Source: a virus. Taken from it: DNA of 28,572 bases. The notes beneath the pieces were generated by a model, which made no database searches, had not been told where the DNA came from, and saw only the letters and a program-made list of their open reading frames with translations. The position numbers were made by a program, and so were the translations under genes. The stretch is taken from positions 1 through 28,572 of the IMG/VR virus record IMGVR_UViG_3300030107_000131. One strand, 5' to 3'. Positions 1 to 7,523 of this stretch are shown here, in pieces (within the stretch, counting starts at the first letter, position 1; each line of letters begins with the position of its first letter).

Positions 1-36
1 CTAGAGCGAATGAGCATAGAAGAAAGGAATATATAA
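1..36 (+). CDS. Possible 3' end of an upstream gene (partial)
   Basis: The frame beginning at base 1 stays open for 11 codons (LERMSIEERNI) and stops at TAA 34-36, two bases before the ATG of the next gene. The AAAGGAA inside this tail would serve as the ribosome binding site of the gene at 39. This spacing is typical of the packed + strand operon. Eleven codons are too few to prove coding or name a product. Confidence 0.35.
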   Translation, partial: LERMSIEERNI

Positions 37-38
37 CA

Positions 39-287
39 ATGAAGTTATTAACTTTTGAAAACTCGGAAAGAATGGTCGTAGACGGTTTTTTGACTAGAGA
101 AGCCCAAGCGAAAATGATACAACAAGGAAAGATATCTACTCCTCCAAAGATGCACTATGCACCAACAGAAGTAAAGGAAGCATTTAATTCTTTACTTAAA
201 ATCGTAGAAAAAAACAGGATAGATTGGGAAAACAATTTACCTGCTGGTCAGACAATCGGAAAAGTTACTCTCAATATAAGCAAGTAA
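39..287 (+). CDS. Hypothetical protein, 82 aa
   Basis: I do not recognise this family. The protein is soluble-looking, with no membrane segment and no cysteines. ATG 39 follows a purine-rich AAAGGAA at the right distance. The stop codon touches the ATG of the next gene at 288, so the two are likely translated together. A short hydrophilic protein near other small unknowns at one end of the early/replication arm may be a host-interaction gene, but nothing in the sequence shows this. Confidence 0.7.
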   Translation: MKLLTFENSERMVVDGFLTREAQAKMIQQGKISTPPKMHYAPTEVKEAFNSLLKIVEKNRIDWENNLPAGQTIGKVTLNISK

Positions 288-785
288 ATGATAGAGAAGG
301 GAAACATAGAAAAAAGGGTAGGTTCTCACTTGGCAGAGCCTACCCAAACCAAAGATATTTTTAGACATAATTATAAAGAATATAACCCTTTTAATTATTA
401 TAGGTATGGACATATAAAATTGAAAGGTAATATAGTTATAAAATACATTAAAAATATAGATAACAATTATTATACATTAGAATATAATATAGATAATAAA
501 GTTGTAGAACTAGAACCACAAACACAAACAGAACTTTGGTATATTATAGAATTGATACGGTCTAAAAAGAATAGAGAAGGCTACACTATAGAAGTCAGAG
601 ACCTAGACACTAGAACTGTATACAAGAAATTGACTCTAGCTCAAACACTTTCAGAACTAGACTATGCCGAAGAATTAGAACTAGACAAGAAAAGACACAA
701 AAGGGATAGAGCGAGATTTGTTCTAAAGAATCTACCAACTAAGAAAACAAAATTTGTTAGAGGCATAGACCCAAAGACTTGGTAA
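288..785 (+). CDS. Hypothetical protein, 165 aa
   Basis: Unrecognised. The first half is rich in Tyr, Asn and Ile (residues about 25-75), and the second half is strongly charged, with a Lys/Arg-rich C-terminus (about residues 130-160) that could bind nucleic acid. There is no signal peptide or membrane segment. It begins directly after the stop of the upstream gene, with GTAAATG at the junction and no clear Shine-Dalgarno of its own, which suggests translational coupling. Codon use (ATA, CTA, AGA) matches its neighbours. Confidence 0.65.
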   Translation: MIEKGNIEKRVGSHLAEPTQTKDIFRHNYKEYNPFNYYRYGHIKLKGNIVIKYIKNIDNNYYTLEYNIDNKVVELEPQTQTELWYIIELIRSKKNREGYTIEVRDLDTRTVYKKLTLAQTLSELDYAEELELDKKRHKRDRARFVLKNLPTKKTKFVRGIDPKTW

Positions 786-800
786 AACATAGGAAAGAAA

Positions 801-923
801 ATGGATAGAGACTCTGAAGAGAGACTAATTAGTATACTAGAGAGTATACAAGAGATTACAATAGCACTATTAATTATAGTGCTTTTTTGTTTTATAGGTT
901 TGAATTTTATTATAAACATATAG
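801..923 (+). CDS. Tiny single-pass membrane protein, 40 aa
   Basis: Read directly from the bases: ATG 801 to TAG 921-923, with AGGAAAG just upstream as ribosome binding site. A charged N-terminal half (MDRDSEERLISILESIQE) is followed by about 20 hydrophobic residues (TIALLIIVLFCFIGLNFIIN) forming one membrane helix. It fills the gap between two better-supported genes. Function unknown; it is one of five tiny membrane proteins in the + strand arm. Confidence 0.55.
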   Translation: MDRDSEERLISILESIQEITIALLIIVLFCFIGLNFIINI

Positions 924-937
924 GAGAAAATATATAG

Positions 938-1366
938 ATGCAAACATTTCTACCTACAGAAGATTTTAGAGAGTCAGCACAAATACTAGACTACAAAAGA
1001 CTAGGTAAGCAAAGAGTAGAAGCATTACAGATATACAACGCTCTATGTAATATACCTACTAAGAGTGGCAGAAGTTATAGAGGCTGGCTAAATCATCCTG
1101 CTGTTCTAATGTGGAAAGGCTACGAAGAAGCACTTGTTCTATACAGAAACGCTATGATAGAAGAGTGGATTCTACGAGGATACAACAATACAATGGAGAT
1201 GTATAGTGTAGGGTCTAATGTAAAGATGCCCTATTGGATAGGTGATGATAGAGTACATTCATCACATAGAAGTAATTTACTTAGAAAAGATTTTGATTTC
1301 TATAGTAAGTATGGTTGGGAAGAACCACTTAATATAGAATACTTTTGGATAACAGATAAGGAGTAG
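938..1366 (+). CDS. MSMEG_6728-like / pyrimidine dimer DNA glycosylase-like protein, 142 aa
   Basis: The opening MQTFLPTEDFRESAQILD, followed by KRLGKQRVEALQIYNAL, GWLNHPAVLMWKGYEEAL and SSHRSNLLRKDFDFYSKYGW, matches the conserved blocks I know from the MSMEG_6728 family, which is related to pyrimidine dimer DNA glycosylase (T4 endonuclease V-like, Pyr_excise). Members are about 140-180 aa, so this copy is full length. T4 endonuclease V excises UV-induced pyrimidine dimers and nicks the abasic site. Whether this subgroup has that activity is not established. A repair role would suit a phage of sunlit water. ATG 938 follows TAGGAGAA. Confidence 0.8.
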   Translation: MQTFLPTEDFRESAQILDYKRLGKQRVEALQIYNALCNIPTKSGRSYRGWLNHPAVLMWKGYEEALVLYRNAMIEEWILRGYNNTMEMYSVGSNVKMPYWIGDDRVHSSHRSNLLRKDFDFYSKYGWEEPLNIEYFWITDKE

Positions 1367-1369
1367 AGA

Positions 1370-1516
1370 ATGAGAGAGATAATACATCATCTACTAGGCT
1401 CTTGTGGAGAAACACACATTAGTATAGTTACATTACTGTCTAGTGGTGTGGCTATTCTATGCAAAGATTATATTATATATATAATTAGAGAGGTTAGAGA
1501 TGCAATGTTTAAATGA
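1370..1516 (+). CDS. Tiny membrane-associated protein, 48 aa
   Basis: ATG 1370 lies in GGAGTAGAGAATG just after the stop of the glycosylase-like gene, and the frame runs to TGA 1514-1516. It therefore overlaps the start of the amidoligase gene at 1500 by 17 nt. The product starts MREIIHHLLGSCGETH and continues into a hydrophobic stretch (about residues 17-40), then charged IREVRD. One membrane helix is likely. Unknown function. The position, overlaps and start site support a real gene. Confidence 0.5.
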   Translation: MREIIHHLLGSCGETHISIVTLLSSGVAILCKDYIIYIIREVRDAMFK

Positions 1517-3410
1517 AGTATTAGTATTAAATGCTAGAACAGTATATCGTGTAGAGCCTAGAGTATCAAAAATAGAAGATATTAATTTTGCTAATATACG
1601 ACATATTGTTCTACACGCTTTAGCTAATAATAAAACTTTTCATAATGATTTAAGTGCAAGTGATGATAACTTAAATAACTCTATAAGATGTAGAACTTTT
1701 AAAGTTCTAAGGTCTATAGGTGGTGTTGAAGGATATGCTGAGAATACTATACACCATAATTTTGTTATACAGAGCACAGTAAACAATCTGATTTATCTAG
1801 CTAGAGCAAATGACCTAGCGTTTCAAGGTAGATACGATTTTCTATCTAGGGTTGGTTGTATATATTTTGATAGTAAAGATTATGGTATAAGTCCTTATGG
1901 TAATTTCTATGTAGCTAATCAAACAGATATGACTAAGGCTTTAAATCCAAATACTATAAAAACTGTTATGTATGAGAGATTTACTCCTACAATAGATTTA
2001 GCATATAATGCTATAGAATGGGTAGACTCTATATATCATGAGAATAGATTTTTTAAGATACAAAAAAGTTATCTTCATTCTATAGTACATAAACAATCTA
2101 CACATGTTTACGCTGAGAGTGATTATCATTATAAATGTAAAGTCTATAAAACTTTATACTATAATCCACATGAAGAATCTGTTAATGTAGATGGCGATAA
2201 ATATTGTTTTGAAGCATATATAAATCTTAAAAAAGAATGTGATATGTGCCTATATGAAAATAGATTAGATGACTTGTATTACGAAGAAAAACTAAATAGA
2301 TATAGTGATGATATTATAGTAAAACTGCTAGCAAAATCTGATATAAAAAAGATATGTAGTGATTGTATGAATTATATATATAGACTTTGTACACATTGTG
2401 GGAACTATAAACATTTAGATATAGATGTGTGTACTTCTATAAAAAGTAAGGATGACAGAAATCAGTTTTTACATGAACATAGAGCAAGTATAGGTAATAG
2501 CTACACTAAGATAAATGACTATCAATATTGTAATGATTGTGCAGATGAAGCTCTAACTAGTAACTTGTATAATACAACAAGACAATATAGAACTCCATCT
2601 ATACATGAGATAGATAAGGATAGTAAGATACATAGACATTGTTCTATAGAAAGTGAAGTTATTACAGAATATGATGACTCAGATAGTTATATAGATAATG
2701 TAGGTGAACTAAGGGGTTGGAAGATAGTACATGATGGCTCTCTATCTGATGGAGGCATAGAGTTCAAACATAGAAAGCCTTTGATTGGTTCAAACATAGC
2801 TAGAAGTATAGACAATCTAGAAGACCATCATTTTAGTGAGGGGAATTGGGTAGATGGTTCTTGTGGTATACATGTTCATTTTAACGCTAGAGATTTTAGA
2901 TTCAAAGAAATGCAGATACTATCTATAATTATGAATCATATAGACGATACAATACAAGAGTCTCTACCTAGAGAGAGAAGGAATAGTTCCTATGCTAAAA
3001 AGTTTGTAATGAACTATAATAGAATAGTTAAGTGGAGAAACATATTAGATTTATCTAAACATTATTATGAAGAACGAAACAATACAACCATAGACAATAG
3101 AAGATATAATAGTGCTAGGTATACAAGTACAAACTTACACGCTAGATTCTATCACGGTACAATAGAATTTAGACATCACGAAGGTTCATTAGATGGTAGA
3201 CCTATCTACAAATGGGTTAGATTCCTCTATAATATTATGCAAGCTACAAAAGAAACTGCTAATCAATCTACAAATAGAGGCAAAAGACTTAATAAGATTT
3301 TATATAATAGAAACTTGATAGAGAAAACCACCCCTATGAAGTTGATAGATATAATAGGTGGTAACTATTCAAGTAATTATATAGGAGACAGAATAAACAA
3401 TAACAAATAA
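1500..3410 (+). CDS. Amidoligase_2-type (GS-like) amidoligase with N-terminal zinc-ribbon region, 636 aa
   Basis: The C-terminal part (about residues 378-600) carries the motif set of the glutamine-synthetase-fold amidoligases: IESE at 383-386 (acidic Mg/ATP-binding pair E384/E386), CGIHVHF at 455-461 and HGTIEFRHHEG at 552-562 (E556, R558). Family members are predicted to use ATP to join an amine to a carboxylate. The N-terminal 240 residues match nothing I know. Residues 247-347 contain four CxxC pairs (247/250, 286/289, 297/300, 344/347) typical of zinc ribbons. It is a paralogue of the protein at 4818-5963, and motif order and spacing agree. All key residues are present, so activity is plausible. 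The gene is followed after 12 nt by a glutamine amidotransferase. The substrate cannot be read from the sequence. Confidence 0.8.
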   Translation: MQCLNEVLVLNARTVYRVEPRVSKIEDINFANIRHIVLHALANNKTFHNDLSASDDNLNNSIRCRTFKVLRSIGGVEGYAENTIHHNFVIQSTVNNLIYLARANDLAFQGRYDFLSRVGCIYFDSKDYGISPYGNFYVANQTDMTKALNPNTIKTVMYERFTPTIDLAYNAIEWVDSIYHENRFFKIQKSYLHSIVHKQSTHVYAESDYHYKCKVYKTLYYNPHEESVNVDGDKYCFEAYINLKKECDMCLYENRLDDLYYEEKLNRYSDDIIVKLLAKSDIKKICSDCMNYIYRLCTHCGNYKHLDIDVCTSIKSKDDRNQFLHEHRASIGNSYTKINDYQYCNDCADEALTSNLYNTTRQYRTPSIHEIDKDSKIHRHCSIESEVITEYDDSDSYIDNVGELRGWKIVHDGSLSDGGIEFKHRKPLIGSNIARSIDNLEDHHFSEGNWVDGSCGIHVHFNARDFRFKEMQILSIIMNHIDDTIQESLPRERRNSSYAKKFVMNYNRIVKWRNILDLSKHYYEERNNTTIDNRRYNSARYTSTNLHARFYHGTIEFRHHEGSLDGRPIYKWVRFLYNIMQATKETANQSTNRGKRLNKILYNRNLIEKTTPMKLIDIIGGNYSSNYIGDRINNNK

Positions 3411-3422
3411 AAGGAGAAACAT

Positions 3423-4547
3423 ATGTGTGGTATATTTGGCTTCGCTAAGAGTAGTCAAAAGCAGACTCAAAATCAGCTAGACATTCTCAAGCGTACCTTT
3501 ACATATCTTACAGAGGAATCATCTCGTAGAGGCAAAGATAGTACAGGCTTCTCTATTATGAATCCTAAAGATAGGTATACATACAAGACATTGACAGACT
3601 CTGAAACCTTAACAGGTAAGCATGAGTGGTTTAATGTTATAGACAAGATAGATGAAGACACATCTATAGTGTTGGGTCATACTAGATACGCAACTACAGG
3701 AGCAAAGACAGTAAACAATGCACACCCATTTAATATAGGTGAGGTTGTAGGTATACATAATGGTATTATATATAACTACAATCAAGTAGCTAAGAATCTA
3801 GGTAAAGCTGTGCCTCAAGTAGACTCAGAGGTTATATTTCAATCTCTGAACACTACAAAAAAGTCTAAGGCTTTCGAGCATATAAACGGAGACTTTGCAG
3901 TAGCTTGGGCAAAAGAGAACAACACTACTTTACATCTAGCTAGAGAGAGTGGTAGACCAATGGTTGTATCTTATTGGAAGAAAGCTAAGGTTCTATTCTT
4001 TGCTAGTACAAGAGCAATTATGAAAGATGCTATGAGAGATGCAGGGTTAATGCTAAAGATACAAGATGTATCAGAGGACAAGATATTTAGTTTTGATACA
4101 TCTAAGTTCTCTACAAAACCATTCTATGATACAGAAGAGTTCTCTACTCTAAGTCAAGGTATAGACTATGGTTATGGTAGCTATAATTGGGGTTATGGTA
4201 GTCATTACAACAATGTAAGTAGTTGTGATTCTAACTACAATACATTTGAGAATGATGGCTACTGTACTAAATGTGGAGACTATGAATACAAGAATGGCTA
4301 TTGTGCAGAGCATTTGCCTGCAGAAGAGTTTAATATGAGTCCAGCTACTAAATCTCTTCACGATATGAAAGAACAGTTCTATTGTGAGTTGTGCTATGAA
4401 GAGTGTTTTGTAGATGACCTAGACTATAATGAAGATATAAACAAATGGGAATGTATAGATTGTGCTGATGATTTATTTAAGGATGTTCCTAAATATCTAT
4501 TAAAAGGGGGTAGTGATGAAGAAAGTGATTCTAGTGGGGTTTCCTAA
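3423..4547 (+). CDS. Solitary class II glutamine amidotransferase with C-terminal zinc ribbons, 374 aa
   Basis: The protein begins MCGIFGF, so Met removal would expose Cys2 as the N-terminal nucleophile of the GAT-II family. Further GFAT-type signatures are HTRYATTG (86-93), NAHPF (99-103), IHNGIIYN (111-118), DSEVIF (134-139) and INGDFAVAW (154-162). The glutaminase domain ends near residue 225. There is no SIS/isomerase or asparagine synthetase domain; instead a Tyr/Gly-rich linker leads to cysteine pairs at 281/284, 321/324 and 344/347 that look like zinc ribbons. The glutaminase would release ammonia from glutamine for a partner enzyme, and the amidoligases encoded on both sides are the obvious candidates. 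ATG 3423 follows AAAGGAGAAAC. Its end overlaps the next start. Confidence 0.88.
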   Translation: MCGIFGFAKSSQKQTQNQLDILKRTFTYLTEESSRRGKDSTGFSIMNPKDRYTYKTLTDSETLTGKHEWFNVIDKIDEDTSIVLGHTRYATTGAKTVNNAHPFNIGEVVGIHNGIIYNYNQVAKNLGKAVPQVDSEVIFQSLNTTKKSKAFEHINGDFAVAWAKENNTTLHLARESGRPMVVSYWKKAKVLFFASTRAIMKDAMRDAGLMLKIQDVSEDKIFSFDTSKFSTKPFYDTEEFSTLSQGIDYGYGSYNWGYGSHYNNVSSCDSNYNTFENDGYCTKCGDYEYKNGYCAEHLPAEEFNMSPATKSLHDMKEQFYCELCYEECFVDDLDYNEDINKWECIDCADDLFKDVPKYLLKGGSDEESDSSGVS

Positions 4548-4815
4548 CTCTATCAAACTAAAGTCTAAGAATTATGTTATTAGAACTTTATATGAGAGAG
4601 CAAAAAAGAATCCGTTTCTATCTAATCACTCTTATGATGAGTACCTAGACTTTCTAATAAATCAAGTAGAAAGTTTGTCATCTACTAAGGTAGATATAGA
4701 TAGGAATAGTGATACATTAGAGAGAGATATATACAATGCTCTAAGAAAACTAAATTGGCTGAAGGTGATTAATGGATTGTTTGTAGGTATCATAACAACC
4801 AATGTGGGGGTGTAG
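4516..4815 (+). CDS. Hypothetical protein inside the amidoligase cluster, 99 aa
   Basis: ATG 4516 is preferred over GTG 4513 because AAAGGGGG ends only 5 nt upstream of the ATG. The gene overlaps the end of the glutamine amidotransferase gene by 32 nt and stops two bases before the second amidoligase, so it is embedded in the cluster. The product begins MKKVILVGFPNSIKLKSK, has a helical charged centre and ends in a more hydrophobic stretch (about residues 83-99, GLFVGIITTNVGV). No cysteines and no family I recognise. Context makes an accessory protein or modification acceptor possible, but this is inference only. Confidence 0.7.
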   Translation: MKKVILVGFPNSIKLKSKNYVIRTLYERAKKNPFLSNHSYDEYLDFLINQVESLSSTKVDIDRNSDTLERDIYNALRKLNWLKVINGLFVGIITTNVGV

Positions 4816-4817
4816 AT

Positions 4818-5963
4818 ATGCCTAGCCTTACACAAGTACAAGCACAAACAGAGCCACCCCCAGAGACACATCCTTGTGGAGATTGTGGGGAGGATATTTC
4901 ATTAGATGTGTGTAGATGTGATACTTGCCAAGAGGATTACTATGAATGTGCTGGTTGTGGCGACGAAATTCATATGGATGATACTAGCTGTGTTAATGAT
5001 GAAGGCTATTGTCAAGATTGTTTCTATGAATACCATGACTATTGTTATGGTTGTGGAGAGGCTCACGATAGAGATGATATGTACTATAGAAATGAAGAGT
5101 ACTATTGTGACTCATGTGTTCCAAGCGAAGATGATTGTGTAGATAGATTAGAGAACCTATCCGTGCCTTCTAGTGCTCGCAGTTCTAGTACATTTAATTA
5201 TCTAGATGTAAAAAGATATGTAGGCATAGAGGCAGAGTGTCAGTACCCTAATGATGTATCATCTATAGACTATCCAAGTGGATGGACTCATTGTTATGAT
5301 GGTTCTATAAATGCAGATGAAGGATACTCTGGCACAGAGATGGTGTCTAAGCCTGCAGATGGAGATGCATTATATGATACAGTTAATAGTCTATGTGATT
5401 GGGCATACAGATATGAAGCTAGAGTTAATAGGTCTTGTGGTCTACACATACACTTCAACTCTTTAGACTTAAATGCTAGACAAATAGCTAGTATAGGTAT
5501 GGTATATAAAATATTAGAGGATACTATATATAATATGATGCCACCATCTAGAAAGAAAGCTAATTGGTGTAAGAGATTCCCTATAAGCTATACAGGTCTA
5601 AGAGATGTAGCAAAGTATAATTGTGAACAGACTCTAGTGGATTATTATTATAGCCGTTATGGTGCTAGTACAGAGAAGTATAATGATAGTAGATATCATG
5701 GTCTTAATCTACACGCTAGGTATTATCATGGAACTATAGAGTTTAGACATCATAGTGGTACTCTAAACAAAGAGAAGATTCTTAATTGGATTAAGATATG
5801 CAACGCTATTATAGAAGCAGGGATAAGACTTAGTAGTAGTGATTCTAGATTAGAAAAACTACATCATAAGACTACCAATGTTGTTAGAAGGTATGTATTA
5901 GGTACTGAATTAATAAAGTATGTAAACAAGAGAACTGCAAAGTTCAGAACAGAAGGAGAGTAA
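4818..5963 (+). CDS. Amidoligase_2-type (GS-like) amidoligase with N-terminal treble zinc-ribbon/LIM-like region, 381 aa
   Basis: Residues 20-100 hold a dense row of CxxC pairs (20/23, 34/37, 44/47, 65/68, 76/79, 97/100) separated by acidic and aromatic residues, which look like two or three stacked zinc-binding modules. The amidoligase domain follows: GIEAEC at 136-141 (E138, E140), CGLHIHF at 207-213 (H210, H212) and HGTIEFRHHSGT at 304-315 (E308, R310). These are the same motifs in the same order as in the 636-aa protein upstream, so the two are paralogues. The expected reaction is ATP-dependent amide-bond formation. ATG 4818 follows GGGGGTGTAGAT. The two copies may have different substrates, or may form a heteromer with the glutaminase. 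Confidence 0.85.
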   Translation: MPSLTQVQAQTEPPPETHPCGDCGEDISLDVCRCDTCQEDYYECAGCGDEIHMDDTSCVNDEGYCQDCFYEYHDYCYGCGEAHDRDDMYYRNEEYYCDSCVPSEDDCVDRLENLSVPSSARSSSTFNYLDVKRYVGIEAECQYPNDVSSIDYPSGWTHCYDGSINADEGYSGTEMVSKPADGDALYDTVNSLCDWAYRYEARVNRSCGLHIHFNSLDLNARQIASIGMVYKILEDTIYNMMPPSRKKANWCKRFPISYTGLRDVAKYNCEQTLVDYYYSRYGASTEKYNDSRYHGLNLHARYYHGTIEFRHHSGTLNKEKILNWIKICNAIIEAGIRLSSSDSRLEKLHHKTTNVVRRYVLGTELIKYVNKRTAKFRTEGE

Positions 5964-5966
5964 ATA

Positions 5967-6143
5967 ATGAAAAAATATATTTTAGTTATAGGCAAAACAA
6001 AAGAAGGGAAAATTGAATATCAAGTTTCTGATGGCGAGCCTTACAATGGTAAACATAATAAAAATGAAAGAAGTCATTCTTATGATTTTACTAATATAGA
6101 GGAAGCGAATAAAATGTTAAATAAGCTAAATAAAGGAGAGTAA
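5967..6143 (+). CDS. Hypothetical protein, 58 aa
   Basis: ATG 5967 follows AAGGAGAGTAAATA and the frame runs to TAA 6141-6143, one base before the next ATG. The product starts MKKYILVIGKTKEGKIEYQV and ends EEANKMLNKLNKGE, a beta-then-helix look typical of small soluble phage proteins. No cysteines, no membrane segment. Unrecognised. Confidence 0.6.
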   Translation: MKKYILVIGKTKEGKIEYQVSDGEPYNGKHNKNERSHSYDFTNIEEANKMLNKLNKGE

Positions 6144-6144
6144 T

Positions 6145-6378
6145 ATGAATAATAAGTCGTTTGATATAGACGCAGACTATGAAACTGTAGTTGTAGAGTT
6201 AGCCGTATATCCAGACTCTAGAGGAGTTCGTAGAGATACTTACGGATTCATAGAGGATGAGTTTGGACTACTAGAAGAGAGTGGCATCTATCTACAAAAA
6301 ATAGTAGAAGATGTAGATGTAGTAACAGACACTATAGACAAAATAACAACAGAGGAGAAAATAGAATGGGAAAAATAA
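6145..6378 (+). CDS. Hypothetical acidic protein, 77 aa
   Basis: ATG 6145 follows AAAGGAGAGTAAT. The product is strongly acidic throughout (for example EDEFGLLEESG and EDVDVVTDT) and lacks cysteines and membrane segments. I do not recognise the family. Its acidity and size would suit an anti-host or DNA-mimic-like role, but no motif supports that. The end overlaps the next gene by 13 nt. Confidence 0.65.
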   Translation: MNNKSFDIDADYETVVVELAVYPDSRGVRRDTYGFIEDEFGLLEESGIYLQKIVEDVDVVTDTIDKITTEEKIEWEK

Positions 6379-6524
6379 AATCAATAGTAACAGAACATGG
6401 TTGGAAAAAAGCTGAAGAGATTCTCAAGACAATAAAACATAATAGAAAGATAAAAAGTTCTTGTGGATGCAGAAATAAAGATGTAAATTCAACCACTAAA
6501 AAAGGAGAGATTAGATGCCGATAA
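6366..6524 (+). CDS. Hypothetical basic protein, 52 aa
   Basis: ATG 6366 lies inside the end of the preceding gene, behind GAGGAGAAAATAGA, and the frame ends at TAA 6522-6524, overlapping the start of the nuclease gene by 10 nt. The product is basic, with a CGC motif near residue 38 (KSSCGCRNKD). The overlap on both sides and the clear ribosome binding site argue for a real gene. Function unknown. Confidence 0.5.
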   Translation: MGKIKSIVTEHGWKKAEEILKTIKHNRKIKSSCGCRNKDVNSTTKKGEIRCR

Positions 6525-7390
6525 AGGGTTTTACATACCCAGATGGAGAGAAGATTGGCATAGATAAAGTAGTGAGTGGAGAAGTAGATGTAGAGAGAAT
6601 GGGAATAGCATTACCATCTCTAATACAAATGACTCAAGAGAGAGACCCAAATAGAAAACCATCTACTACAGAACTATTAAACGGAACTTGCCAAGCATAC
6701 CTAGAGAGGATTACAGATTATTATATAGACCCTCAATCTAGGGCATTCTCTTTAGCTGGTACTTTACATCACGAAAAGCTAGAGAATTCTGCATCAGTAT
6801 TATCTAGGCTAGAATCAGAGTTACCATTAGAACATTTTGGTATAACAGGTATTGTAGATTTATATGATAAAGAAACTAGAACTATTATAGACTACAAACT
6901 AACAGGTTCATACAAAGTTGCACAATGTCTAGGATTACAATATAGGTATGTACCTCATCCTACTGAGAAGTATAAAAGAAATAGTAGATGGGGAAAGAAA
7001 GGACAACCCAAGAGAATGAAACAGTTCTACATAGACGAAAATACTATAGACTTTGGAGATTGGGGTTGGCAGTTAAACTTCTATAGATTACTATTAGAGA
7101 AGAATAACTATCCTGTAGACAAGATGTTGATGCAACTTACAGTAAGAGATGGTGGTGTACAGATAGCAAGAGAGAGAGGAGTGGATAGAAATATTTACCT
7201 ACTAGAAGTTCCTAAGATACATGATGACCATTTAACTAACAAGTTTTTATCTAAGAAAGTGTCTTTAGAAAGTGCATTGTCTAGTGGTGTCATGCCAGAA
7301 CAATGTACTGAAGAAGAGCGTTGGGGTGGCAATAAGTGTAGAAACTACTGCCCTGTTAGTGATGCTTGTATATATTACGAAGGAGAGTAG
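6515..7390 (+). CDS. RecB/Cas4-like PD-(D/E)XK nuclease with Fe-S type cysteines, 291 aa
   Basis: The PD-(D/E)XK pattern is visible: GTLHHEKLE at 82-90 (helical His/Glu motif), GIVDLYD at 112-118 (D115) and TIIDYKLTG at 123-131 (D126, K128). One cysteine in the N-terminal helix region (C59) and three at the C-terminus (C275, C279, C285 in CRNYCPVSDAC) match the 1+3 spacing of the [4Fe-4S] clusters in AddB/Cas4-type nucleases. Such proteins degrade or resect DNA ends. In phages they sit with annealing proteins and SSBs, as here (8131-9295). ATG 6515 follows AAAGGAGAGATTAG. Confidence 0.82.
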   Translation: MPIKGFTYPDGEKIGIDKVVSGEVDVERMGIALPSLIQMTQERDPNRKPSTTELLNGTCQAYLERITDYYIDPQSRAFSLAGTLHHEKLENSASVLSRLESELPLEHFGITGIVDLYDKETRTIIDYKLTGSYKVAQCLGLQYRYVPHPTEKYKRNSRWGKKGQPKRMKQFYIDENTIDFGDWGWQLNFYRLLLEKNNYPVDKMLMQLTVRDGGVQIARERGVDRNIYLLEVPKIHDDHLTNKFLSKKVSLESALSSGVMPEQCTEEERWGGNKCRNYCPVSDACIYYEGE

Positions 7391-7391
7391 A

Positions 7392-7523
7392 ATGATAGTG
7401 TTTGATTTAGCAACTTGGGTATGTAATGCTTTTGTATTAAGTCTTACATTCTTGTTCTTTACTGTAGGAATATTCTTATTGTTCTTAATATATTTTTGGA
7501 ATAAAAATAGGAGAAATAGATGA
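7392..7523 (+). CDS. Tiny single-pass membrane protein, 43 aa
   Basis: The frame is open from further upstream inside the nuclease gene, but ATG 7392, just after the nuclease stop and behind GAAGGAGAGTAGA, is the natural start. The product MIVFDLATWVCNAFVLSLTF continues as one long hydrophobic helix and ends in a basic tail (WNKNRRNR), predicting an N-out/C-in or simple anchored protein by the positive-inside rule. The stop overlaps the next ATG (ATGA). Function unknown. Confidence 0.6.
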   Translation: MIVFDLATWVCNAFVLSLTFLFFTVGIFLLFLIYFWNKNRRNR

